From: Thauera sp. K11
GTDB lineage: Bacteria; Pseudomonadota; Gammaproteobacteria; Burkholderiales; Rhodocyclaceae
Assembly (NCBI RefSeq): GCF_002354895.1
Contig: NZ_CP023439.1
Span: forward strand, 2,232,001-2,296,000
DNA: 64,000 bases
Direction: 5' to 3'
This document shows, piece by piece, positions 56,009-64,000 of this stretch. The translations under genes were made by a program, and so were the position numbers. The notes beneath the pieces were generated by a model that was given only the letters and a program-made list of their open reading frames with translations, was not told the origin of the DNA and did no database searches. Positions within the stretch are counted from its first letter, which is position 1; each line of letters starts with the position of its first letter.

Positions 56009-56689
56009 TTATGCCGGGAGGCAGCTCCCGGCTCTATTCAATCCTTGCGCCGTCCGCCGGTCAAGCGCACCGAGCCAGCCGGCGAGGTCGGCGGTCAGGC
56101 CGCGCACCGCCGCCCGTGCGGCCGCGACTCCGCCTTCCGCATCCGGCGTGCCGGCCGCATCGTCGCGGCTGAACTCATGCGCCGCCAGCGGCAACACGCC
56201 CCGCGGCGGCAACAGTTGGGCGCGCACGACGAGCCGGACGTGATTCCGCTGCTCGGTCTCGAACACCTGGATGAACTCGTCGAGTTCCAGCCTCAGGCGG
56301 CAGCGGGAGGCGGCACCGTTGCCGCCGTCGTCGCCGGCGCGCAGCGCCCGCCCGAGCGACTGCGCCAGCATGTCCGCCGGCGGCGCCACCCAGCGGCTCT
56401 CGACATAGTTGCGGCGGCGATCGGGCTGTTTCCACGCCAGCCGATACTGCATCGCACTGCTGCCGAGCCAGCTCGGCGCCACCACGTCGACCCGCACCGG
56501 CGCCAGCGCGGCCGGCACCGCGACGGCATCGGCCAGCCCGAGATCGTAGAAGGCGACCTGCGGCGATTGCAGGCCGACCGCGGAGCAGCCGGCCAGCGCG
56601 GCTGCGAGGAAGGCCGCGGCGGCAATGCTCCGGAAGCGATTCGACATGCGGACGCAAGAGCCCGCGCGGCCTTCGCCAGTCTTCTCCAT
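56009..56689 (-). CDS. PqiC/YmbA-like lipoprotein of an Mla-type transporter
   Basis: The 226-residue product has a lipoprotein signal (AAAAFLAAALAGCSAVGLQ) and the ABC-transport auxiliary domain: VAFYDLGLADAV, VDVVAPSWLGSSAMQYRLAW, YVESRWVAPPADMLAQSLGRAL. Such lipoproteins accompany MCE-type transporters at the outer membrane. The start at 56689 follows GGAGGG and overlaps the MCE gene stop; an ATG at 56647 would give a more standard 21-residue signal and is a fair alternative. Last gene of the ppx-transporter operon. Confidence 0.85.
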   Translation of the reverse strand: MEKTGEGRAGSCVRMSNRFRSIAAAAFLAAALAGCSAVGLQSPQVAFYDLGLADAVAVPAALAPVRVDVVAPSWLGSSAMQYRLAWKQPDRRRNYVESRWVAPPADMLAQSLGRALRAGDDGGNGAASRCRLRLELDEFIQVFETEQRNHVRLVVRAQLLPPRGVLPLAAHEFSRDDAAGTPDAEGGVAAARAAVRGLTADLAGWLGALDRRTAQGLNRAGSCLPA

Positions 56690-57633
56690 CATTGCCCTCC
56701 ACGCACATAGCCTTCTTCGCCCGGCCCGGGCTCGCCCGCCTCGCGCCCGGCCAGCAACACCTGCGGCGCCGCCTCGATTTCCTCGAGGACGCGCCCCAAG
56801 CGCCGGGATGTCGCCGTCAGTTCGCGCAGCAAGTCGTCCACCTGTGGCAGGGTGCCGTCCACCAGCCCTTCCCCGGCCGTCCCCGCGGCCTGGTCGACGC
56901 GCTGCGCGAGGTGGTCGATGCGGGCGACCAGGGCACGGACTTCGCCCGCCGCCGGCGCAGCCTCCCGGCTCGCCGCCTCGAGATTGGCCAGCGTCGCGGC
57001 GAGCTTGTCGAGGTTCTGCGGACTGAGCGCGCTGCGCAGCGCGCCCACCGTCGCCGGCAACTCCGCAAAGCTGCGATCCATGCCCGCCGCCGCGGACTCC
57101 AGCCGCTCCAGCGTGCGCCTCAGCCGCGCCACGGCCTGATCGTCGAACATCGTGGCGAGCCGGTCCGCCACCGCGTGGACGCGTTCGGCCGCCTGCAGCG
57201 CGCGGTCGCCGATCAGCTCGATCAGGCCGGGTTCGAGGACGATGCGCGGCGGCCCCCCGCCGTCGGCGGTGAGCGGCGCGGGGTCCGCACCGCGATCGTC
57301 GAGCTGGATGAAGGCCAGCCCCGTCACGCCCTGCGTGCCCAGCGTCGCCCGCGTGCCGCGGGTGATCGGCAGGTCCTCGCGCAGCCGGATGCGCACGAGG
57401 ATGTTGCGCGGATCGTCCGGGTCGATGTCGATGGCGCTCACCGTGCCGGCGGCCATGCCCCGGTAGCGCACGCGGGCCTGCACGTTGAGGCCGTTGACGC
57501 TGCCTTTCGACACCAGCACGTATTCGCGCGTCGGCTCCCGGTTCTGCGAGAACCACCACAGTGCGACGATCACCGCGCCGCCGAGGATGAGAGCGAACAG
57601 TCCGGCCGCCAGCGCGTGGGCCCTGTTTTCCAT
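56689..57633 (-). CDS. MlaD/PqiB-family MCE-domain protein
   Basis: The 314-residue protein has one N-terminal membrane helix (ALAAGLFALILGGAVIVALWWF) and an MCE domain (about 35-115: YVLVSKGSVNGLNVQARVRYRGMAAGTV), followed by a long helical periplasmic part rich in Ala/Leu heptads. MCE proteins form hexameric channels for lipid movement between membranes. It is cotranscribed with the permease and ATPase, and its stop overlaps the lipoprotein start. Confidence 0.92.
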   Translation of the reverse strand: MENRAHALAAGLFALILGGAVIVALWWFSQNREPTREYVLVSKGSVNGLNVQARVRYRGMAAGTVSAIDIDPDDPRNILVRIRLREDLPITRGTRATLGTQGVTGLAFIQLDDRGADPAPLTADGGGPPRIVLEPGLIELIGDRALQAAERVHAVADRLATMFDDQAVARLRRTLERLESAAAGMDRSFAELPATVGALRSALSPQNLDKLAATLANLEAASREAAPAAGEVRALVARIDHLAQRVDQAAGTAGEGLVDGTLPQVDDLLRELTATSRRLGRVLEEIEAAPQVLLAGREAGEPGPGEEGYVRGGQ

Positions 57634-57634
57634 G

Positions 57635-58414
57635 TCAATGATTTCCGTCCCGGCGGGCCAGCGCGCTGCGCCCGTGCTCGCCGAGGAAAAAGCGCTGGAT
57701 GAACGGATGATCGTTCTTCAGCGTCTCCTCCAGCGGCGCGAAACTGACGATGCGGCGCTCGGCCAGCACCGCGACCCTGGTCGCCAGCGCGGCCAGCGTA
57801 TCCACGTCGTGCGTCACCAGCACCACGGTCAACCCCAGTTCCCGATGCAGCGAGCGGATCAGCCGCACGAAGGCGGCGCTGCGGTCGGGGTCCAGCCCGG
57901 CCGTCGGCTCGTCGAGCAGCAGGAGTTCGGGCTCCAGGGCCAGCGCCCGCGCCAGTGCCACGCGCTTGACCATGCCGCCCGACAGTTCGGCCGGCATCAG
58001 CGCGGCATGCTCGGGTTCCATCTCCACCATCGCGAGCTTGAGCGCCACCAGATCGCGCAGTTCGCCCTCGGTGGCCACGCCGAGTTCCTTGAGCGGAAAG
58101 GCGATGTTCTCGCCCACGTCGAACGCGGAGAACAGCGCACCTTGCTGGAACAGTACGCCGAAACGGCGCTGGCGTGCGATGCGATCATGGACGGAGCCCT
58201 CGCGCAGCCCTTCGCCGAAGAGCCGCACCGTGCCGCCCGCCGGCTGCGTGAGGCCGATGATGTGGCGCAGCAGGGCCGTCTTGCCGCTGCCGGAACCGCC
58301 CACCAGGGCGACGATCTCGCCCGCCTCGATGTCCATGCTCAGCCCGTCGTGCACGACGTTGCTGCCGAAACGGGTGACGATGCCGCGCAGCGACACGACC
58401 GGCACTGCGCTCAC
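57635..58414 (-). CDS. MlaF-like ABC transporter ATP-binding protein
   Basis: The 259-residue ATPase has Walker A (VGGSGSGKTALLRHIIGL), signature ELSGGMVKRVALARAL, Walker B (LLLLDEPTAGLDP) and switch VTHDVDTL, matching the MlaF/Ttg2A class. Start is GTG 58414, overlapping the permease stop (GTGA). It powers the MlaE-like permease upstream. Confidence 0.93.
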   Translation of the reverse strand: MSAVPVVSLRGIVTRFGSNVVHDGLSMDIEAGEIVALVGGSGSGKTALLRHIIGLTQPAGGTVRLFGEGLREGSVHDRIARQRRFGVLFQQGALFSAFDVGENIAFPLKELGVATEGELRDLVALKLAMVEMEPEHAALMPAELSGGMVKRVALARALALEPELLLLDEPTAGLDPDRSAAFVRLIRSLHRELGLTVVLVTHDVDTLAALATRVAVLAERRIVSFAPLEETLKNDHPFIQRFFLGEHGRSALARRDGNH

Positions 58415-59535
58415 GCCGGCACCCCGATGGAGCGCGTGGCGATGGCGAACACCGCGTCTGCCAGGATCACCATCGTGATCGCCGACACCACCGATGCGGT
58501 CGTGTTCATCGACAGGCTTTCGGTGTTGGGGCGTACGCGCAGGCCGAAATGGCAGGCGATCAGCGCGATCAGGAAACCGAACACGGCGCCCTTGGCCAGG
58601 CCGATGTAGAGGTTGGCGATGGGCACCACCGCGGGCAGCGTCTCGACGAAGAAGCCCAGCGACAGGTCCAGTTCCACCCAGGCCGACACCCAGCCGCCGA
58701 ACAGCGCCACCGCCGACGTCCATAGCACGAGCAGCGGCATCGCGAGCGTCAGCGCCAGCACCTTGGGCAGCACCAGCCGCAGCGTGCGCGAGATGCCCAT
58801 CGCCGCCAGCGCGTCGATCTCCTCGGTCACCCGCATCACGCCCAGTTGCGCGGTCATCGCGGAACCCGAGCGGCCCGCGACCAGCACCGACACCAGCACC
58901 GGCCCCAGTTCGCGGATGACGCCCAGGCCGAGGATGTTCACGATGAAGATGTCGGCACCGAAGATCTTCAACTGCAGGGCCGACAGGTAGGACAGCACGA
59001 CGCCGATCAGGAAGCCGACCAGCGCCGTCACCGGCATCGCCTTCACCCCCACCTTGTGCATGTTGGCCGACACTTCGAGCAGCGGCCATTCGCGCGGGTG
59101 GCGGGCGAGATGAAACAGATCGAGAAGGATCCGGCCGAACAGCGCGACGAAACCGAGGGCGTGGTCGCGAAAATCCAGCAGCGCGCCGCCCAGCAGGACG
59201 ATCGCATCGACGGGGCCGAAACGCACGCTCCCCGGGAGCAGCCGTCCGGCGCTGGCGGCCACGCGCTCCACCACCCGCCGCTGCGCCTGCGCCAGCCCGG
59301 CCGTCTCCGGCCACTTGCGGCCCCAGGCATGCCACAGCAGGATGGCGCCGAAGCTGTCCAGGCGCTCGACCGCACCGAAATCCCACCGCGCCGCGGCGGA
59401 TGCCGCCGCCAGTTCGCGGCGGAGCCGGGGCAGGACGGCGGACAGGGCACGCAAGGTCCAGTCCCCCGACAGCCGCGCCTCCCCGCCCGTATCGACGAGG
59501 ACGGCAGGCCCGGAGTCCGGGCGGGGTCCGCCCAT
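58411..59535 (-). CDS. MlaE-family permease with N-terminal STAS domain
   Basis: The 374-residue protein has an N-terminal STAS-like region (about 1-100, [21 protein letters not shown]) followed by the MlaE permease (about 115-370: [56 protein letters not shown]). In canonical Mla systems the STAS protein is a separate gene (MlaB), so this is a natural fusion class. ATG 59535 is six bases after the ppx stop. Confidence 0.93.
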   Translation of the reverse strand: MGGPRPDSGPAVLVDTGGEARLSGDWTLRALSAVLPRLRRELAAASAAARWDFGAVERLDSFGAILLWHAWGRKWPETAGLAQAQRRVVERVAASAGRLLPGSVRFGPVDAIVLLGGALLDFRDHALGFVALFGRILLDLFHLARHPREWPLLEVSANMHKVGVKAMPVTALVGFLIGVVLSYLSALQLKIFGADIFIVNILGLGVIRELGPVLVSVLVAGRSGSAMTAQLGVMRVTEEIDALAAMGISRTLRLVLPKVLALTLAMPLLVLWTSAVALFGGWVSAWVELDLSLGFFVETLPAVVPIANLYIGLAKGAVFGFLIALIACHFGLRVRPNTESLSMNTTASVVSAITMVILADAVFAIATRSIGVPA

Positions 59536-59541
59536 CGAGCG

Positions 59542-61041
59542 TCAGGCAGCGCTGCGCGCGGTCGCCGCGCGCACGTACAGGCTGCGGCCCAGCGACATCC
59601 ACTGCCGCTGCTCCTCCTCGAGAGCCGCCGCGGTGAGCGGCAGCTTCTGCAGCCAGCCCGCGCTCGTGTTCACCGAGAAGCCCCGGCCCTCGCGCGCCAT
59701 CGTGATCGGCGGCAGGCCGCGGGCGTCGCGCGCCCGATGCACGACCACCGCCAGCCGCAGACACGCGATCAGCGGCCAGTCCGAACTGCCCGGGTCGATC
59801 TCCGCCACGCGCTCCAGCTTGCCGCGATGTGCCAGCACCAGGCGCGCCAGCCGTCCCTGGTCCATGCGAGAGAACCCGGGCATGTCGGCGTTGGCCAGAA
59901 TGTAGGCGCTGTGCTTGTGATAGCTCGAGTGCGCCACCGAAATGCCGATCTCGTGCAGCAGCGCCGCCCAGCGCAGGAAACGCAGGTCGTCGTCGTCCGG
60001 CACCGCCGTTTCGGGGGCCAGTTGCGTGAGCAGATAGCAGGCGGTGTCGGCCACCTGTCCGGCCTGGCGCATGTCGACGCCGTAGCGCCCCATGAAGGCC
60101 CGCACCGTCGCGTCGCGCAGGTCGTGATGGTGGTAGCGCCCCAGCAGGTCGTACAGCACGCCGAGGCGCAGCGCCCCTTCCGAGAACACCATGTGCTCCA
60201 GGTCGAACTCCTTGAACACCGCGCTCATGATCGCGAAGCCGCCCAGGAATACCGGCAGGCGGTCGCCCTTCAGCCCCGCGAGGTTCAGGTTATCGATGTG
60301 GCCGGCCTGCAGCAGCATGGCTCTCAGCCGCTCCAGGCCGTCGCGGGTGATGCCGCGCCGCGACAGGCCGTTCTGCTCGAGCACTTCTGCGATCGCCTTG
60401 GCCGAACCGCTCGAACCCACCGCCTCTTCCCAGCCGGTCTCGCGGTAGACCTGCCCGATCGTCTGCAGCTCGCGCCGCGCGGCGAGTTCGGCGTCCTTCA
60501 TGCCGCGCTTGTCGATGCGCCCATCGGGAAAGTGGCGCAGGCTGTAGCCGACGCAGCCCATGTAGAGCGATTCGAGTTGCAGAGGCTCGAAGCTCTTGCC
60601 GATGATGAACTCGGTCGAGCCGCCGCCGATGTCCACCACCAGTTGCTGGCGGTGCGGGTTGGCCAGGGTATGGGCCACGCCGACGTAGATCAGGCGGGCT
60701 TCCTCCCGGCCGGCGATCACCTCGATCGGGAAGCCGAGCGCCGCTTCCGCTCGGATCAGGAACTCGGGCGCATTCTTCGCCACGCGCAGGGTGTTGGTGG
60801 CCACCGCGCGCACGCCGTCGGGCTTGAAGTCGTGCAGCCGCTCGTGGAAGCGCTGCAGGGCGGTCACGCCGCGATGCTGGGCGGCCATGTCCAGCCATTT
60901 CTCGGGGGACAGCCCGGCCGCCAGGCGCACCGGTTCCTTCAGGCCATCCAGCGGGTAGATCTGGTCATTCACGATACGGCCGACCTGGAGCCGGAAGCTG
61001 TTGGAACCCAGATCGATGGCGGCAATCAGATCATGCATCAT
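59542..61041 (-). CDS. ppx: Exopolyphosphatase
   Basis: Ppx removes terminal phosphate from inorganic polyphosphate and can hydrolyse pppGpp. The 499-residue protein has the actin-like fold: AAIDLGSNSFRLQVGRI at the N-terminus, VDIGGGSTEFIIGKSFEP in the second domain and a C-terminal HD-like domain (LRWAALLHEIGISVAHSSYHKHS). It is divergent from ppk and is followed directly by the lipid transporter genes, in what appears to be one operon. Confidence 0.95.
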   Translation of the reverse strand: MMHDLIAAIDLGSNSFRLQVGRIVNDQIYPLDGLKEPVRLAAGLSPEKWLDMAAQHRGVTALQRFHERLHDFKPDGVRAVATNTLRVAKNAPEFLIRAEAALGFPIEVIAGREEARLIYVGVAHTLANPHRQQLVVDIGGGSTEFIIGKSFEPLQLESLYMGCVGYSLRHFPDGRIDKRGMKDAELAARRELQTIGQVYRETGWEEAVGSSGSAKAIAEVLEQNGLSRRGITRDGLERLRAMLLQAGHIDNLNLAGLKGDRLPVFLGGFAIMSAVFKEFDLEHMVFSEGALRLGVLYDLLGRYHHHDLRDATVRAFMGRYGVDMRQAGQVADTACYLLTQLAPETAVPDDDDLRFLRWAALLHEIGISVAHSSYHKHSAYILANADMPGFSRMDQGRLARLVLAHRGKLERVAEIDPGSSDWPLIACLRLAVVVHRARDARGLPPITMAREGRGFSVNTSAGWLQKLPLTAAALEEEQRQWMSLGRSLYVRAATARSAA

Positions 61042-61149
61042 GTTCGGAAAAGTAGAACGCGCAGCGCGCTCGGGCCGCCGATTCTAGCACCGCCGCCCCG
61101 CCCCTCCGCCCGCTGCGGCGCCGCTTTTCACGTTTTGGGCAGCCGCGCG

Positions 61150-61197
61150 GGCGGTCATTCAGAACATCATCAAAACGCAAAGAAAATGTCACATAAT
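61150..61197 (+). promoter_or_regulatory. Candidate ppk promoter with Pho-box-like repeats
   Basis: In the divergent ppx-ppk region GGTCATT and ACATCAT lie 11 bases apart, roughly like the repeated half-sites of PhoB boxes, and CATAAT at 61192-61197 could be a -10 element. Transcription from there would favour the ppk start at 61228 over ATG 61186. Match to the Pho consensus is weak. Confidence 0.3.
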
Positions 61198-61227
61198 CGC
61201 CCGCGCCTTCCTTTACACGGACACAGC

Positions 61228-63309
61228 ATGCGCCCGCAGATCGAACCCGCGAAGTACCCTCCCGAGCATTTCATCAACCGCGAACTGTCCCTGCTGCAGT
61301 TCCAGCGCCGGGTGCTCGCGCAGGCGGCGGACCCTTCGGTACCGCTGCTCGAGCGGCTGCGGTTCATCTGCATCGTTTCCAGCAACCTCGACGAGTTCTT
61401 CGAGATCCGCGTGTCGGGCATCAAGGAGCAGATCCGCATCGGCAACCGCAAGAGCGGCATCGACGGCATCTCGCCGGCCGACCTGCTGCGGCGCGTCAGC
61501 GACGAGGTGCACAAGATCATTTCCGAGCAGTACGCGCTGCTCAACGAGGACATCCTCCCCGCCCTGGAGCAGGAAGGCGTCACCTTCCTGCGCCGCAGCC
61601 TGTGGACCGAAGCCCAGCGCGACTGGATTCGCGAGTATTTCCTGCGCGAAGTCATGCCGGTGCTGACGCCGATCGGCCTCGATCCGGCGCACCCCTTCCC
61701 GCGGGTGCTCAACAAGAGCCTGAACTTCGCGGTGGAACTCGACGGCCTGGACGCCTTCGGCCGCGATTCCGGCGCCGCCATCGTGCAGGCGCCGCGCGCG
61801 CTGCCGCGGGTGATCCGCCTGCCGGGCGAGATCTGCGAGCAGGAATACACCTTCGTCTTCCTGTCCTCGGTGCTGCATGCCCACGTCGGCGAACTGTTCG
61901 CCGGCATGCAGGTGCTGGGCTGCTACCAGTTCCGCGTGACGCGCAATTCCGACCTGTTCGTGGACGAGGAGGAAGTCAAGGACCTGCGCACCACGCTGAA
62001 GGGCGAACTGCAGCAGCGCCACTTCGGCGACGCGGTGCGGCTGGAGGTGGCGGACAACTGCTCCGAGGACATGGCCGACTTCCTCGTGCAGCATTTCCAC
62101 CTCGAGCGCGGAGACCTCTACCGCACGCCGGGCATCGTCAACCTGGTGCGGCTGATGCAGGTGCCGGACTGGGTGGACCGCCCCGAGCTCAAGTACCAGC
62201 CCTTCACCCCGGGCACCTCCAGGGGGCTGGACAAGCGGCAGGAGATCTTCGACGCGGTCCGCAGGCAGGACATCCTGCTGCACCACCCGTTCCAGAGCTT
62301 CGCCCCGGTCATCGACCTGCTGCGCACCGCCGCCGACGACCCGCAAGTGCTGGCCATCAAGATGACCGTCTATCGCACCGGCACCGACTCCGTCCTCATG
62401 GAACATCTGGTGCGGGCGGCGCAGAAGGGCAAGGAAGTCACCGTCGTACTCGAGCTGATGGCGCGCTTCGACGAGGAGGCCAACATCACCTGGGCGAACC
62501 GGCTGGAGGAAGTCGGCGCCCACGTCGTCTACGGCGTCTTCGGCTACAAGACGCACGCCAAGCTGCTGATGGTGGTGCGGCGCGAGGAGAACGGCCTGCG
62601 CCACTACACCCACCTGGGCACCGGCAACTACCATCCGCGCACGACCCGCCTGTACACCGACTTTGGCCTGCTCACCTGCAATCCGGAGATCGGCGAGGAC
62701 GTGGCCACCATCTTCAAGCAGCTCACCGGGCTGGGCCAGGCGACCGAACTGAGCCACCTGTGGCAGGCCCCGTTCACGCTGCAGCCCAAGGTGGTGGCCG
62801 CCATCCGGCGCGAGGCCGGGATCGCGCGCGAAGGCCGCAAGGCGCGGGTGATCGCAAAGATGAACGCGCTGCTCGAACCCGAGACCATCGAGGCCCTCTA
62901 CGACGCCTCGCAGGCCGGCGTCGACATCGACCTGATCGTGCGCGGCCCCTGCGCCCTGCGCCCCGGCGTCCCCGGCCTGTCCGACAACATCCGCGTGCGC
63001 TCGGTGATCGGCCGCTTCCTCGAGCACCACCGCATCTTCTACTTCCGCGCCGACGGCGACGAGCAGGTCTTTCTGTCGAGCGCCGACTGGATGGACCGCA
63101 ACTTCTTCCGCCGCATCGAGATCGCCTTTCCCATCCTCGACGCCCGCATCAAGCGCCGCATCATCCGCGAAGGTCTGCGCCCCTACATCGCCGACAACTC
63201 GCAAGCCTGGGAAATGCTGCCGAACGGCTGCTACCGCCGCAAGACGCCGCGCGGCGCACGGCGCGCGGCGCAGCTCGGCCTGCTGCAGGAACTGGCCGCC
63301 GGCACCTGA
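61228..63309 (+). CDS. ppk1: Polyphosphate kinase 1
   Basis: Ppk1 makes polyphosphate from ATP by an autophosphorylated histidine. The 693-residue protein is typical in length and shows INRELSLLQFQRRVLAQA, SNLDEFFEIRVSGIKEQ, the catalytic HAKLLMVVRRE (GYKTHAKLL) and RHYTHLGTGNYHPRTTRLYTDF. I chose ATG 61228 because a -10-like element lies just upstream; ATG 61186, 14 codons earlier, is possible but has no good ribosome site. It diverges from ppx. Confidence 0.95.
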   Translation: MRPQIEPAKYPPEHFINRELSLLQFQRRVLAQAADPSVPLLERLRFICIVSSNLDEFFEIRVSGIKEQIRIGNRKSGIDGISPADLLRRVSDEVHKIISEQYALLNEDILPALEQEGVTFLRRSLWTEAQRDWIREYFLREVMPVLTPIGLDPAHPFPRVLNKSLNFAVELDGLDAFGRDSGAAIVQAPRALPRVIRLPGEICEQEYTFVFLSSVLHAHVGELFAGMQVLGCYQFRVTRNSDLFVDEEEVKDLRTTLKGELQQRHFGDAVRLEVADNCSEDMADFLVQHFHLERGDLYRTPGIVNLVRLMQVPDWVDRPELKYQPFTPGTSRGLDKRQEIFDAVRRQDILLHHPFQSFAPVIDLLRTAADDPQVLAIKMTVYRTGTDSVLMEHLVRAAQKGKEVTVVLELMARFDEEANITWANRLEEVGAHVVYGVFGYKTHAKLLMVVRREENGLRHYTHLGTGNYHPRTTRLYTDFGLLTCNPEIGEDVATIFKQLTGLGQATELSHLWQAPFTLQPKVVAAIRREAGIAREGRKARVIAKMNALLEPETIEALYDASQAGVDIDLIVRGPCALRPGVPGLSDNIRVRSVIGRFLEHHRIFYFRADGDEQVFLSSADWMDRNFFRRIEIAFPILDARIKRRIIREGLRPYIADNSQAWEMLPNGCYRRKTPRGARRAAQLGLLQELAAGT

Positions 63310-63366
63310 GGCGAGCGGGCGGCCGGCGCGGACCGGCCGCCGCACGCGGGCACGCCCCGGGCGAAC

Positions 63367-64000
63367 CTACTTCCGCTGCACGTCGATCACCCCCGGCACC
63401 TCGCGGATCAGCGTGATCGCGCGCTGCATCTGCTGCACGCCGCCGACTTCCATCGTGAAGCGCATGTAGGCCGTGCCGCGCTTGGTGAGCGTGTTGACCG
63501 CGATGACGTTGAGCTTCTCGCGTGACAGCACTTCCGAGATGTCGCGCAGCAGGCCCTGGCGGTCGGCGGCCTCGACGGCGATGTCGACCTGGTACAGCGC
63601 CTGCTTGCTGTCGAAGGCGCGGTCGCCCCATTCGGCCTGTATCACGCGCTCGGGATGGCGCAGCGCAAGCTGCTGGAAGTCGTGGCAGTCCACGCGATGG
63701 ATGGAGATGCCGCGGCCGCGGGTGACGAAGCCCTCGATCGCATCGGGCGGGGCCGGCTTGCAGCAGCGCGACAGCGACGTCATCAGCTTGCCGACGCCGG
63801 CGATGAGGATCTTGTCGGAATTGTCGCCCGAGCGGCTGCGGCCGACGACGATCTCCGGTTCGGCCTCGGGCTCGGCGGGCGCGCTCCCCTCGCGCAGCGC
63901 GACCTGCACCGAGCGCGGCCCGACCTCGCCGCGCCCCGCCGCCAGGAACAGCGCCTCGGCATTCTTGAAGCCCATGCGCTCGGCCAGGCCGTCGATGTTG
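63367..64000 (-). CDS. relA: RelA/SpoT-family (p)ppGpp synthetase, C-terminal part
   Basis: Only the C-terminal 210 residues are in the window; the gene enters from the right edge. The part seen holds the RIS/zinc-finger region (LMTSLSRCCKPAPPDAIEGFVTRGRGISIHRVDC, in pieces) and a final ACT domain (DRQGLLRDISEVLSREKLNVIAV). The RCCKP and GRGISIHR motifs fit RelA more than SpoT. These domains sense ribosome status and regulate synthesis. The catalytic part cannot be inspected here. Confidence 0.9.
   Translation of the reverse strand, partial: NIDGLAERMGFKNAEALFLAAGRGEVGPRSVQVALREGSAPAEPEAEPEIVVGRSRSGDNSDKILIAGVGKLMTSLSRCCKPAPPDAIEGFVTRGRGISIHRVDCHDFQQLALRHPERVIQAEWGDRAFDSKQALYQVDIAVEAADRQGLLRDISEVLSREKLNVIAVNTLTKRGTAYMRFTMEVGGVQQMQRAITLIREVPGVIDVQRK

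Noticed and set aside
61150-61180. Firm PhoB box before ppk
   Set aside because: Only two partial half-sites match; kept as a low-confidence promoter note rather than a regulatory claim.
58846-61185. Plus-strand extension of ppk upstream to 58846
   Set aside because: The frame is open but antisense to the permease and ppx genes; polyphosphate kinase similarity starts only at about 61240.

Overview
The window is about 67% G+C bacterial chromosome with no rRNA, tRNA or CRISPR. Gene content (anthranilate-type dioxygenase, PuuD-type urate oxidase, MlaE/D-type transport, BolA-YciI-YciB block, etfBA) points to a betaproteobacterium, most likely Rhodocyclales/Zoogloeaceae (Azoarcus/Thauera-like). 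That assignment is inference from gene content, not from a marker gene.

1-7.5 kb (minus strand): a large autotransporter-type surface protein whose 3' end lies outside the window, aconitase A, and the two oxygenase subunits of an anthranilate-type 1,2-dioxygenase. The AraC regulator of the dioxygenase is divergent (7.9-8.9 kb). The autotransporter 5' region carries a perfect 316-bp array of an 8-bp unit, inside an open frame that begins at an ATG with a strong Shine-Dalgarno. This looks like a phase-variable contingency locus and is the most exciting item here.

9.3-12.3 kb: a polyamine-resistance locus (LysR regulator, mdtJ, mdtI, speG) and a universal stress protein.

12.3-33.8 kb: a urate catabolic region. 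A LysR regulator diverges from uraH-puuD-uraD-puuE-alc-allA, which encodes urate to glyoxylate plus two urea. A nearly identical second alc-allA pair lies 12.0 kb downstream, followed by an AmiS/UreI-type urea/amide channel, a xanthine/urate permease and a Tsx-like outer-membrane channel. Between the two pairs sit an ABC-2 exporter, a RES-Xre toxin-antitoxin pair, a polyamine-binding-like protein translationally coupled to a diguanylate cyclase, LysE and EamA exporters, a GntR regulator and a DctA transporter. The 1.63-kb direct repeats make this 12-kb segment prone to loss or amplification.

34-47.5 kb: mostly housekeeping. NYN-LOTUS putative nuclease, radA, a LysR regulator, lplT, then udg-rimI-tsaB, the ompR-envZ two-component system, a persulfide-dioxygenase-like protein with an altered metal motif overlapping a truncated globin, then yciB-yciI-bolA-peptidyl-prolyl isomerase, ending at a strong terminator.

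47.5-56 kb: fatty/aromatic acyl-CoA degradation: acyl-CoA dehydrogenase, etfA/etfB, a TetR regulator with palindromic sites, enoyl-CoA hydratase and acyl-CoA ligase, plus a TatD DNase.

56-64 kb: an operon of exopolyphosphatase followed by an Mla/Pqi-type lipid transporter (permease, ATPase, MCE protein, PqiC-like lipoprotein), divergent from polyphosphate kinase; finally the C-terminal part of a RelA-type (p)ppGpp synthetase runs off the window.

A GC-rich palindromic element with 22-bp inverted ends occurs three times (7.6, 9.1 and 20.4 kb), the third time at the end of a 98-bp tandem array.
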